Notes under the pieces: generated by a model
The model's database searches: none
Seen by the model: only the letters and a program-made list of their open reading frames with translations
What the model was told of the DNA's origin: nothing
Part shown: one piece after another, positions 25,657 through 33,963 of the stretch
How positions within the stretch are numbered: position 1 is the first letter of the stretch
Layout: each line of letters starts with the position of its first letter
Program-made: the position numbers and the translations under genes
Source: Amoebidium appalachense
Lineage: Eukaryota > Ichthyosporea
Assembly: GCA_963693365.1 (NCBI GenBank)
Contig: CAVNZM010000011.1
Location: forward strand, 5,146,001 to 5,210,000
Direction of reading: 5' to 3'
DNA length: 64,000 nt

Positions 25657-26090
25657 TCGGCTCGGATGCTGAACCCACCAGCTCGGGGTGCGCGGCTCTG
25701 ACATGGCAGTTGAGCGCAGCCGACCGGTTGAACGCAGATGTACATCCCACAGACGGACACCTGAGGGTGTTCCGCACAGGCTGTTTTGGCGTCTTGTTTT
25801 CCTTGTGGACTAAGCGCCGGTGCCACCACAGTGCGGCAGGGTACGGGGAAGTCGGCCGGGCACGTGTCACAGACGTATGGCCGCTCACCGGTATGCATTC
25901 GCACATGCAGCTTCATGTAATCGCTGCGGGTAAAGGTAGCAAAGCAGCCTTCATGGGGGCACGTGTAAGGGCGTTTCTCGGAGTGTGTTGCGGCACGGTG
26001 TCTTTTCATGCTTGCGTTTGTGGTGAACGTTTGGGCACAGTCGGTGCATGGAAATACTCTCTTGTGTGGGGGTCTGCATGGTTCAGCCAT
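25652..26090 (-). pseudogene. C2H2 zinc-finger protein, frameshifted in its third finger
   Basis: From 26090, two full fingers are read (CTDCAQTF...HRAATH and CPHEGCFATF...HVRMH, linker TGERPY), then the first half of a third (CDTCPADF). The frame then changes at a run of four C at about 25840, and the His half of finger three and a fourth finger (CPSVGCTSAF...HVRAAH) follow in another frame to 25652. All finger parts are preserved across the break. It is a DNA-binding protein by family, and a relative but not a close copy of the gene at 22680. Confidence 0.7.
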
Positions 26091-26135
26091 TGCTAAAGAA
26101 AGGGTAGAAAATGAATGTGGGCCCCCCCCCCCCCC

Positions 26136-26390
26136 CTACCACCTGTACACCAGCAGGCCAGCGAGCAGCACGAGCAGTACCATGCATGCAAGCGCTATGC
26201 CCCTCCACATCGAAGCCCTCTTGAGCTGTGCATCATGGTCGTCCAATGAAGTGCCCATGTAGAGCATGAAGCGCGTGTTGTTGTCGATGGTCAGGTGGTA
26301 CTCGTGCGGGTCAGCGGCAATGTCATCCCTGCGCAACCACGAGTTACTCGGGTTGTCAAATCTCAGGTTTGCAATGTTCGGAGAAGTCAT
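26136..26390 (-). CDS. Small C-terminally anchored membrane protein
   Basis: The 84-aa reading from MTSPNIANLRFDNPSNSWLR ends with one strong membrane segment (GIALACMVLLVLLAGLLVYRW) preceded by basic residues, so a tail-anchored topology is likely. The longer reading to 26447 was not preferred. It starts 80 nt from the divergent gene at 26471. A C homopolymer (about 26123-26136) follows the stop. Family not recognised; small virion membrane proteins of NCLDVs have this layout. Confidence 0.5.
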   Translation of the reverse strand: MTSPNIANLRFDNPSNSWLRRDDIAADPHEYHLTIDNNTRFMLYMGTSLDDHDAQLKRASMWRGIALACMVLLVLLAGLLVYRW

Positions 26391-26470
26391 ACCTTCCGAA
26401 GAGATAGTTTGGAGCGCCCCCTCCCCAGCAACTCGGGGAGCACACACAGAGATTATGCATCGCAGTGCTA

Positions 26471-26842
26471 ATGGAACCTAAAAACCGCTGGGACGTAGGG
26501 CGCGCCAAGACGGAGGACGCACTGACGAGGTACATGGACAGGGTGTGCTCGGGTGAGGATCCGGAAGGAACATGGTGGTTCACCACCATGGCCCCGGGCG
26601 GCGCAACCACCGAGGACCTGAGCACAGCACTTGAAGATTGGGGTGAGCGCTGGCTTGACTATTTTTTCAAAGAGGTCGGCCACGTGGTGGAGGCAGCAGG
26701 GCTGCCGCTGCGCGAGGGTGTCTTTGACAGAGCCTACGGGCGCAACCGCAACCAGGAGTTCGAGGGGGTGGGTGCGGACCTTGATGAGTGGAACGAGGGG
26801 ACCCCCTGGAGCAACGCGGGCAACGTGGGGCATGCCTTATAG
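26471..26842 (+). CDS. Unknown acidic 123-aa protein
   Basis: MEPKNRWDVGRAKTEDALTR opens an intact, acidic, Trp-rich product with LSTALEDWGERWLDYFF in the middle and FDRAYGRNRNQEFEGVG later. No membrane segment or known motif is visible. It starts at ATG 26471, since the longer reading begins with GTG. It is divergent from the tail-anchored gene. Family not recognised. Confidence 0.5.
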   Translation: MEPKNRWDVGRAKTEDALTRYMDRVCSGEDPEGTWWFTTMAPGGATTEDLSTALEDWGERWLDYFFKEVGHVVEAAGLPLREGVFDRAYGRNRNQEFEGVGADLDEWNEGTPWSNAGNVGHAL

Positions 26843-26862
26843 CAAAAAATCTTAAACAGTTT

Positions 26863-26948
26863 CGGGGTGAATATATAATGTAAATCCAACGATCCAAATA
26901 ATGGTTTTGCAACTTCACATTGGGGTGAATATACAATGTAAATCCAAC
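26863..26948. repeat. 27-bp direct repeat pair
   Basis: GGGGTGAATATATAATGTAA with seven more bases occurs at about 26864-26890 and again with one change at about 26922-26948. The copies lie between the convergent stops of the genes at 26842 and 26965, so a 3'-end role or a small duplication is possible. Confidence 0.75.
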
Positions 26949-26964
26949 AACAGAAATAAAAATA

Positions 26965-27102
26965 TCAATGTGCTTGGCGCTTTACTCGCACACTCTGTCG
27001 GAGCACCAGTCTCCGGTATTTTGGCATGAACTCGTCTGCATAGACGTACTTCCTTGCACGTCTGTGACCCCTCTTTTTGGACCGACCTCTTCGTTTTGAC
27101 AT
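26965..27102 (-). CDS. Very basic 45-aa protein
   Basis: MSKRRGRSKKRGHRRARKYV opens a short reading of which about a third is Arg or Lys, ending RLVLRQSVRVKRQAH. The composition suggests a DNA-condensing or nucleolar-type peptide, like small basic virion proteins, but no family is recognised. A longer reading from 27147 is possible. The short length limits certainty. Confidence 0.4.
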   Translation of the reverse strand: MSKRRGRSKKRGHRRARKYVYADEFMPKYRRLVLRQSVRVKRQAH

Positions 27103-27451
27103 GACGTTCACCCAAAAATTGTGGGCGACCTCTCCTAGTGAAACCACTTTCTCCGCTTACACCCTGCGGCACATTGGTTGCTGGTCCACGCGCCCTCCTC
27201 GAGCTCGAGATACACCTTGCGCCACCCGGGCTCCGCGCGCTTGATCTCGCACGCCACCACAATGTCTCCCGGTCGCACACCTGCGGTCCACATGCTTGTG
27301 CAACAGCGCACGCTCAGCACCTCACACTCCGATTCGGGCCCACGTACACACACACCGAAACACGCAAGCGCGCACTCGTGGTCATGCAGCGCCTCGAGAA
27401 CTGGCACCTTGCGAATGAGTGTGCGCCGACGCAGGCGGGGACTCTGGAGGG

Positions 27452-27510
27452 TATAAAAGCGTGTGTCTGACACGGGGAGCTGCCAGTCTGAATCTGCACC
27501 AGAACCGACC
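27452..27510 (+). promoter_or_regulatory. TATA promoter of the gene at 27511
   Basis: TATAAAA at 27452-27458 in GGAGGGTATAAAAGCGTG lies 59 nt before the ATG. TGTCTGACAC and CAGTCTGAAT in the leader resemble the GTCAGTCTGACACAGG leader of the two duplicated Bro-like promoters. Confidence 0.65.
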
Positions 27511-28029
27511 ATGGCTTTTGAGCAGGACCTGAAGCTATTTGTCAATCGGCTGTCGCTGCTTGTATCCAACATGACGTTCGACTCGAACGGCGCCGGGAGG
27601 GTGGCAAGCCGGCCGCTACAGCTCCACGCAAGACTCGGGAAGGGCGACACGATGCTGTCGGACACGATGCTGCCGCTGCAGTCGGTGGAAACGTCGAACA
27701 GGACTGGACTCAACCACCTTGTGTTTTCGACGTGTCCGCTGGAGGGGGCCGGGGATGCGGTGACCATCGACCTGGATTGGGGCAAGTCGTTTCGGCTGAC
27801 CTGGGAGCGCTGGGACACCACGCTGTCGCTGCTGCCACCGAGGGATCCGACGGAGGAGGAGGGCATGAGCGAGGGACGAGCTGTCCCCATGGAGGCAAAG
27901 AGAAAACGAACAACCCTTCTGCGAATCGACTTTTTGAAGGACTTCCTTTGGCATGACATGGGGTGCGACATTCTGTCGCTGCAGTTATATGAATCAGTAC
28001 AGAAAAATAGGCGGCAGTGTAGAGAATAA
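27511..28029 (+). CDS. Unknown 172-aa protein
   Basis: An intact product from MAFEQDLKLFVNRLSLLVSN. The first two thirds alternate short hydrophobic and polar stretches suggestive of beta structure (GDAVTIDLDWGKSFRLTWER). An acidic loop (DPTEEEGMSEG), a basic patch (MEAKRKRTTLL) and a short helical end follow. There is no membrane segment. It has a clear TATA promoter and is the last gene of the compact viral block. Family not recognised. Confidence 0.6.
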   Translation: MAFEQDLKLFVNRLSLLVSNMTFDSNGAGRVASRPLQLHARLGKGDTMLSDTMLPLQSVETSNRTGLNHLVFSTCPLEGAGDAVTIDLDWGKSFRLTWERWDTTLSLLPPRDPTEEEGMSEGRAVPMEAKRKRTTLLRIDFLKDFLWHDMGCDILSLQLYESVQKNRRQCRE

Positions 28030-28570
28030 TGCAGGTATCACGCAGTGCGTGTGTGTGTGCGACTGCCGGTGAAGGTGCAACTGTGCCCTGGATGGCGCAG
28101 CATGTGAATATAAGGAGGCCCACAGCCAGGGAGTCATCGGAGCACATGTCTGGTGTGCGTTGGGATTATGGTCGATAATATTGTTACAAATATGTGGGTT
28201 TGGAGTGTCCATTAGGGAGCCAGCCCTACACTCAGGATATATATATATATATAAGTATAAGCAGATACACGTCACCTGAAACTTGTTGCACTGAGTAACA
28301 ATAATTATCTTACTCAAGGTACTGATTCTGAGTAACACAGACAAGTGTCCCACACTAGATGTTACTCGACCAAATATGGTAAAGGTTTCCTTTTTAGGTA
28401 TAAAAATATGCAATTGTCATATAGTGAGTAGGATGAGTAGGATGAGTACGTACTCATCTACTGCGGGCTACGGGTATACCTAAATCTCAATCCAAAAGGA
28501 AATTGGAACACCCGGGGGGAGACCAGATGAGTAGGTACTCAAGCTACTCATCCTACTGACCCCATCACTG
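28030..28570. repeat. Spacer with GAGTA/TACTC palindromes
   Basis: No gene is seen. From 28290 to 28556 GAGTA and TACTC recur about ten times. They include a perfect 18-bp palindrome GATGAGTACGTACTCATC at 28441-28458 and the arrangement GATGAGTAGGTACTC...GCTACTCATCC at about 28524-28553. A short (AT) run lies at 28238-28252. This marks the edge between the compact viral block and the inverted-repeat cassette. Confidence 0.65.
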
Positions 28571-28785
28571 CCTATAGGCATGCCCCGTGTGCAGGGCACT
28601 GATTTCTACCCTCTTCTGGTTGGTGCCAAGAGGCAGTGCCCTACACGTGTGGTGTCTAAACAGCCTATAGGCATGCTCCGTGTGCAGGGCACTAATTTGT
28701 TGTGCCTTCCTTTTTTGGTTAGATCTATACCCGGCCAATGGTTAGCAGCCACGGGTTTGTTTTCATCAAGCTTAGACGTTAATAC
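28571..28785 (+). repeat. Left inverted-repeat arm of the 28.6-34.7 kb cassette
   Basis: About 215 bases are nearly identical, in inverted orientation, to the start of 33964-34659. Shared landmarks include CCTATAGGCATGC, GTGCCAAGAGGCAGTGCCC, TTGTGCCTTCCTTTTTTGG and CATCAAGCTTAGACGT. The left arm holds about one and a half of the 92-bp units that are tandemly expanded in the right arm. Confidence 0.85.
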
Positions 28786-28837
28786 ATACTAAGTAACAGA
28801 ATGAAATCACTCGCAAGTGTTATCCCTCATGATTGTA

Positions 28838-29194
28838 TCAATCCGTTTCATCCGGAGTCTTAGCGGACTGGCCCAGCCGTATGAGACAGGCCCGTAGAAA
28901 GTCCTTTTGCTTCTTCAGCTTGTCGTTTTCCAGCTGCAGCTCTTGGTTCTCCACCACCAAATTCTTGTTCTCTTCGCACACCTTGTTGCGCTCCTCTTGC
29001 AGGCCCTTGATCACCTCCCGCTGGTTCTTGTTCATTGTGCGCAGCGCGTCGTTGTCCTTGTCCATGTCGTTGTTCAACTCCCTCAGCTGCTGGATCAGCC
29101 CGTGCAGCCCCTCGTTGGCCTCCTTCAGCATCTTGTTGGTCTCTTGCAGCTGCTCGGTGTGTGCATCTTGGCGCTGTGTATCTGTTTCATCCAT
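28838..29194 (-). CDS. Coiled-coil protein, 118 aa
   Basis: From MDETDTQRQDAHTEQLQETN nearly the whole protein is one long charged heptad-repeat coiled coil rich in Gln, Asn, Glu and Lys (NKNLVVENQELQLENDKLKK), ending LGQSAKTPDETD. Oligomerisation is likely; no other domain is visible. It is one of three coiled-coil genes inside the inverted-repeat cassette. Family not recognised. Confidence 0.6.
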   Translation of the reverse strand: MDETDTQRQDAHTEQLQETNKMLKEANEGLHGLIQQLRELNNDMDKDNDALRTMNKNQREVIKGLQEERNKVCEENKNLVVENQELQLENDKLKKQKDFLRACLIRLGQSAKTPDETD

Positions 29195-29239
29195 TGTGTC
29201 GTTTGCAGCCGGTTGGGCAGGAGGTGTTTAGTTTTTATC

Positions 29240-29470
29240 CACGAAGCAAAGCAGTGTGAACAAAAAAAACGTCCCTCTTATTTTTACGAAGCAAAAGTGT
29301 GACCCAAAAAAAAAACGTTCCTCTTACACAATGCAAAATAAAGCAAAATCCTATGATGCGCAAACACACCGTGAACTAAAAAAACTCGCCACTGATTATT
29401 TACAAAGTAAAGCAGTGTGAACAAAAAAAAAAAAGCGCTCCTTACACAGTGCAAAATAAAACACACACAC
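29240..29470. repeat. Degenerate tandem repeat upstream of the coiled-coil gene
   Basis: Three to four diverged units of about 60 bp contain GCAAAGCAGTGTGAAC, then an A run, then CTCCTTACACAGTGCAAAAT. They lie in the promoter side of the 29194 gene. No coding features. Confidence 0.6.
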
Positions 29471-29809
29471 ACACACACCAAGCCATTTGTATCCAGCTCG
29501 GACCCCTTTTTGTGCGCACACTTCTGGTTGGTGTATAAGTATTGGATCCACGTGAGCGCGAGTTTCCTAAGTGCTGCTCAAAAAGTGACATGTTGTTCCC
29601 AGCAGGCAGTGCACCGATTCGCTATCAATTGACATCGTGTTCAAGCAGTCAGCACCATGTGATTGTGTACTTTTCCTGACCAATTTTTGTATCCCTGATA
29701 GACAGAATAATGCTCGTAATTGTTGGGAAGCATATTCGTGTTTTTTTAGGAGTTGCTACATCAAAATACATTGTGTTCAAACACTGACGGCCAAGTTGCA
29801 AAGATCGGA

Positions 29810-30146
29810 TTACAATCCAATCTGTCAAATGACAATTCTCAAGTCAAAACATGCTCTTGTTGATCCAATCAGAATTCATCAATCAGTCAGCAGATTTGGT
29901 TGAGCCCCAACTTATCGGATACACCAAGATGCCCAAATGACAATTAGCCAATCAGATATTCACGCGATCTCTAGATCCAATCAAGCGTCGCGGCTGGGTT
30001 ATATCCAACCAATCTAATGCAATAAAGCATCTGATGCCAAAGCCGGGCACGGCATATAAAAGCCCATACTCTCTTCAATCCACACACCTTTTCCATGTTA
30101 GCTAGCTTCTCCCTTGCCACACAACGTACATCCAACTGTCACGAAA
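29810..30146 (+). promoter_or_regulatory. CCAAT-box cluster and TATA box before the gene at 30147
   Basis: CCAATC or CAATCA elements lie at about 29816, 29858, 29879, 29946, 29975 and 30009. They are followed by TATAAAA at 30055-30061 in GGCATATAAAAGC, 92 nt before the ATG. The same GGCATATAAAAGC, about 103 nt before its ATG, precedes the convergent gene at 33756. This layout looks like a host RNA polymerase II promoter rather than the GGTATAAAAGG type of the viral block. Confidence 0.65.
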
Positions 30147-30851
30147 ATGAGTTCTAACATCAAAGATCTAGAAAGGCGCGCTAAAAAAATAGAGACAAGA
30201 CTCAAGACTTTGGAGGAGGATGCAAAGGTCCTGCGGGACACCCAGACCCGTTTCGCGTGCGCCCTTGCTAGGCACGCCCGCATGGCTTTAAGCAAGCGCA
30301 CCACTACAGCAGCAACCGTGGCACCCCCAGCAGCAACCGTGGCACCCCCTGTCCTGGCAGCGGCACCTGCACTTCGTGCTGGCGAGCATGGCAGCTCCTA
30401 TCCCGTGGACTTGGCCCCCCAGCCCCTGCAGCGCTCACGTTTGCACATCACACAGGGGTCCAAGACACGGGAGAAACCACGAAGACAGCAGAAGAGGACA
30501 CGAGAGGAAGTCAGAAGCTCTGGGTCGGAGGAGGAGCACCATTCTCCAGTGCCTCCTTGGTTCAACTGGAAGACCTTCACACAGGGGTCCAAGACACGGG
30601 AGAAACCACGAAGACAGCAGAAGAGGACACGAGAGGAAGTCAAAAGCTCTGGGTCGGAGGTACAGGAGGAAGTGCCTCCTTGGTTCAAGACCTTGCTATG
30701 GGGACCTGAGGAGTACTCGTCTTCTGAGGAGCACTCGTCTTCCGAGTCCAAGACCTTGACACGGGGACAGCAGAAAAGGGCACGAGCCAGTGAAGCCAGC
30801 AGCTCTGGGGCGTCTTCCGAGTCTTCAGACGGAGATATCAACTGGCCTTGA
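30147..30851 (+). CDS. Coiled-coil protein with basic repeats and a Ser/Glu-rich tail
   Basis: The 234-aa product starts MSSNIKDLERRAKKIETRLK, a coiled coil of about 35 residues. An Ala/Pro/Val linker follows, then two copies of TQGSKTREKPRRQQKRTREE, each followed by SSGSE and a PPWF motif (period 43 residues, 129 bp, starts 30451 and 30580). A Ser/Glu-rich tail ends the protein. The mix of basic and acidic-serine segments suggests nucleic-acid or chromatin contact and phosphorylation. It faces the gene at 33756 across the minisatellite. Family not recognised. Confidence 0.6.
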   Translation: MSSNIKDLERRAKKIETRLKTLEEDAKVLRDTQTRFACALARHARMALSKRTTTAATVAPPAATVAPPVLAAAPALRAGEHGSSYPVDLAPQPLQRSRLHITQGSKTREKPRRQQKRTREEVRSSGSEEEHHSPVPPWFNWKTFTQGSKTREKPRRQQKRTREEVKSSGSEVQEEVPPWFKTLLWGPEEYSSSEEHSSSESKTLTRGQQKRARASEASSSGASSESSDGDINWP

Positions 30852-30914
30852 CACGGTGAAAAAAGGGGCCGCTATTAGAGAGTAGCCTCAGGCTATTCTA
30901 GTGCTTGTGTGCAG

Positions 30915-32115
30915 GTGTACTTAACATTGAGTGTACTTAGGGTGGGGCTGTGCAGACGTGTACTTAAAGGGTGGGGCTGTGCAGACGTGTACTTAGGATG
31001 GTGCAGACGTGTACTTAAAGGGTGGGGCTGTGCAGACGTGTACTTAAAGGGTGGGGCTGTGCAGACGTGTACTTAGGGCTGTGCAGAGGTGTACTTAGGG
31101 TGGTGCAGAGGTGTACTTAGGGTGGTGCAGAGGTGTACTTAGGGTGGTGCAGACGTGTACTTAGGGTGGTGCAGAGGTGTACTTAGGGTGGTGCAGAGGT
31201 GTACTTAGGGCTGTGCAGAGGTGTACTTAGGGTGGTGCAGAGGTGTACTTAGGGTGGTGCAGAGGTGTACTTAGGGTGGTGCAGACGTGTACTTAGGGTG
31301 GTGCAGAGGTGTACTTAGGGTGGTGCAGACGTGTACTTAGGGTGGGGCTGTGCACCACAGTGTACTTAGGGTGGTGCAGACGTGTACTTAGGGTGGGGCT
31401 GTGCACCACAGTGTACTTAGGGTGGTGCAGACGTGTACTTAAAGGGTGGGGCTGTGCAGACGTGTACTTAGGGCTGTGCAGAGGTGTACTTAGGGTGGTG
31501 CAGAGGTGTACTTAGGGTGGTGCAGAGGTGTACTTAGGGTGGTGCAGACGTGTACTTAGGGTGGTGCAGAGGTGTACTTAGGGTGGTGCAGAGGTGTACT
31601 TAGGGCTGTGCAGAGGTGTACTTAGGGTGGTGCAGAGGTGTACTTAGGGTGGTGCAGAGGTGTACTTAGGGTGGTGCAGACGTGTACTTAGGGTGGTGCA
31701 GAGGTGTACTTAGGGTGGTGCAGACGTGTACTTAGGGTGGGGCTGTGCACCACAGTGTACTTAGGGTGGTGCAGACGTGTACTTAGGGTGGGGCTGTGCA
31801 CCACAGTGTACTTAGGGTGGTGCAGACGTGTACTTAGGGTGGTGCAGAGTGTACTTAGGGTGGTGCAGAGGTGTACTTAGGGCTGTGCAGAGGTGTACTT
31901 AGGGTGGTGCAGAGGTGTACTTAGGGTGGTGCAGAGGTGTACTTAGGGTGGTGCAGACGTGTACTTAGGGTGGTGCAGAGGTGTACTTAGGGTGGTGCAG
32001 ACGTGTACTTAGGGTGGGGCTGTGCACCACAGTGTACTTAGGGTGGTGCAGACGTGTACTTAGGGTGGGGCTGTGCACCACAGTGTACTTAGGGTGGTGC
32101 AGACGTGTACTTAGG
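30915..32115. repeat. Minisatellite with TTAGGG in each unit and a 395-bp higher-order period
   Basis: Roughly fifty-five units of about 21-22 bp with consensus TGTACTTAGGGTGGTGCAG fill 1.2 kb. Variants are AAAGGGTGGGGCTGTGCAGA and GGGCTGTGCACCACAG. Variant order repeats with a 395-bp period (TACTTAAAGGGTGGGG at 31041 and again at 31436), with a partial third block after 31831. The unit contains TTAGGG, but the units are too long for a telomere. It separates two convergent coiled-coil genes. Confidence 0.9.
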
Positions 32116-32520
32116 TGGGTGTCTTGTGGTGAAAGTAAAGTTTATGGCATACAGGCAGATGTGTGCTTTAAGCCTTAGGGAACTGTGGGCAGACATGTCA
32201 ACACTTGGGCCTATGGGTAGACGTGTACACACTTAGTGTATTTGTTTGTGTCTCTCATGGTTATTTTATAGCATGAAGCACTGCAAAAAATGGTGTATGT
32301 TTCCGTGGTCCACGTACACAGAATCCTTTAATATGAACACAAGTGATTGTATAGAAAAAGAGTACGTACGTACATGATAGTCTAGTCAGATTACAAAGAA
32401 CAAATCAACTTGGACCGAGTATATTCAAATACAAACTAAAAGAGAAAAGAAACAAATAAATCAAGACCGATCAATTCAAATACAAATCAAAAGAGAATGC
32501 CACTTAGTCGACCAATCAAA
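32116..32520. other. Spacer, no gene seen
   Basis: About 400 bases between the minisatellite and the stop of the 33756 gene. Single degenerate minisatellite-like pieces (GGCAGATGTGTGC, GGTAGACGTGTACAC) extend to about 32230, then the DNA is AT-rich with CAAATACAAA repeats near 32430-32490. Confidence 0.4.
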
Positions 32521-33756
32521 TCAGTACATCTCATGCTCATACTGGTCAAACTCTTCCTGGTCAAGATCAATGAGGGGAATTTCTTCAGTTTGTTTATGTT
32601 TGGGTTCAGGTTTGCGGTCATACACGACCGACTCACGATCAGACGCAGATTCGTCATCTGTCATATCATCGAGTACCTGATTTGCCCGTCGTTTGAGCCG
32701 CTTGGGGTTGAATGCTTCATCTGAGTCCCAATCACATTGATCATGGACGCGTTTGGCGGGTGAGGCAGGTGAAGAGACAGACTCATTACCACCTGTGTAT
32801 GCCTTCAAGTTCTTCTCCCGTCGCAGAATCTTCCTTCGGATGCTTTTTATGGTGTTTTGGGCTGCACACACAGCAGCAATGGCCAGGCCCTCCGCCATTT
32901 CATCTTCAGCCGCCTTTGCCTCTTTGACACGCTCTCGAGCATTCTGGAGCTCCCCCCTCACACTAGTTAGCTGTGCATCGAGGTCCATCGTATGGTCATG
33001 CAACGAAGTCTCAGGTGTTTTGGTGTGCTTGGGCCTGGGCTTAGCGGCAGGGGTGGTCTTGGCAGGAGTGGTCTTGGTGGTAGGGGTGGTCTTGGCAGGA
33101 GTGGTCTTGGTGGTAGGGGTGGTCTTGGCAGGAGTGGTCTTGGTGGTAGGGGTGGTCTTGGCAGGAGTGGTCTTGGCGGCAGGGGTGGGGGCAGTCACAG
33201 GGGCGGTCTTTGCGACAGGGGTGGGGGCAGTCACAGGGGCGGTCTTTGCGACAGGGGTGGGGGCAGTCACAGGGGCGGTCTTTGCGACAGGGGTGGGGGC
33301 AGTCACAGGGGCGGTCTTTGCGACAGGGGTGGGGGCAGTCACAGGGGTGGTCTTTGCGGCAGGGGGGGGGGCAGTCACAGTGGTGGTGTTGGCGGCAGGG
33401 GTGGGGTCAGCAGTCACAGTGGTGGTGTTGGCGGCAATGGTAGTCTTGCGAGGGCCACTGAAAATGTAGTTTTCATAGGCCACCTGGCCATCCCGACGGG
33501 GTGCTGCAGCCCGTTGCAGGCTGGCAAGCTCGGCCTGCAGGGTCTTGATCTGCTCTTCGGCTGCCCTCAGTCGTGCCTCTACATCAGAGGGCTGGGGTTG
33601 GGGGGGTCGGGGGGTACGCGCAGCATTCTCATTGGTCACTTGACTGCGGAGGCTGATGAGGTCGGTGTGCAGGGCCGTTAAGCGAGACGAATGGTCCGTG
33701 TACAGAAAATCAAAGCGCTTCTGCAGCTGTTGAAGCTCCTCTTTCAAAGAATCCAT
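32521..33756 (-). CDS. Coiled-coil protein with Pro/Thr/Lys tandem repeats
   Basis: The 411-aa product has an N-terminal coiled coil (MDSLKEELQQLQKRFDFLYT; VEARLRAAEEQIKTLQAELA). A low-complexity region of about 120 residues follows, with about five 12-residue TAPTPVAKTAPV units (36 bp, about 33187-33370) and about four 11-residue AKTTPTTKTTP units (33 bp, about 33051-33190). After that come a second coiled coil (about 250-310), a nuclear-localisation-like KRLKRRA and an acidic tail. The linker resembles H1-like or elastin-like Ala/Lys/Pro/Thr tracts. It is the largest gene of the inverted-repeat cassette. Family not recognised. Confidence 0.6.
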   Translation of the reverse strand: MDSLKEELQQLQKRFDFLYTDHSSRLTALHTDLISLRSQVTNENAARTPRPPQPQPSDVEARLRAAEEQIKTLQAELASLQRAAAPRRDGQVAYENYIFSGPRKTTIAANTTTVTADPTPAANTTTVTAPPPAAKTTPVTAPTPVAKTAPVTAPTPVAKTAPVTAPTPVAKTAPVTAPTPVAKTAPVTAPTPAAKTTPAKTTPTTKTTPAKTTPTTKTTPAKTTPTTKTTPAKTTPAAKPRPKHTKTPETSLHDHTMDLDAQLTSVRGELQNARERVKEAKAAEDEMAEGLAIAAVCAAQNTIKSIRRKILRREKNLKAYTGGNESVSSPASPAKRVHDQCDWDSDEAFNPKRLKRRANQVLDDMTDDESASDRESVVYDRKPEPKHKQTEEIPLIDLDQEEFDQYEHEMY

Positions 33757-33852
33757 GTTTCGTGTGAGTGTTTGAAAAACAAGTTTGTTGTGTGTCGCCT
33801 TTTACTATTGAGTGTCAGTGTTGAAATGAGTGAATGTGACCGTGTGTGCTGC

Positions 33853-33859
33853 TTTTATA
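33853..33859 (-). promoter_or_regulatory. TATA box of the gene at 33756
   Basis: GGCATATAAAAGCAGC on the minus strand, about 103 nt before the ATG, with CCAAT-type elements upstream at about 33916 and 33955. The box and its spacing match the promoter before 30147. Confidence 0.6.
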
Positions 33860-33963
33860 TGCCACGGTACAAAGCAGCTTACAGCAATGGTGCCAAGGCT
33901 CAATGGGATAGATCTGACCAATCAACGGTCATTGTCACTCAAACGGCTTTGATGATTGGCAAA

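Noticed and set aside
27135-27971. Minus-strand 278-aa reading with a plausible Cys-rich C-terminus
   Set aside because: Most of it is antisense to the TATA-driven gene at 27511; the last about 90 residues could be real, but no credible start codon is visible.
1-28030. Viral DNA polymerase, double jelly-roll major capsid protein or packaging ATPase
   Set aside because: Looked for in all larger frames of the block; none shows their motifs. They may lie in the gap or outside the window.
28398-28404. TATAAAA in GGTATAAAAAT as a promoter
   Set aside because: No open reading frame follows it on the plus strand within a reasonable distance.
30915-32115. TTAGGG-rich array as an internal telomere
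   Set aside because: TTAGGG occurs once per 21-22 bp unit, not as adjacent hexamers; it is a minisatellite.
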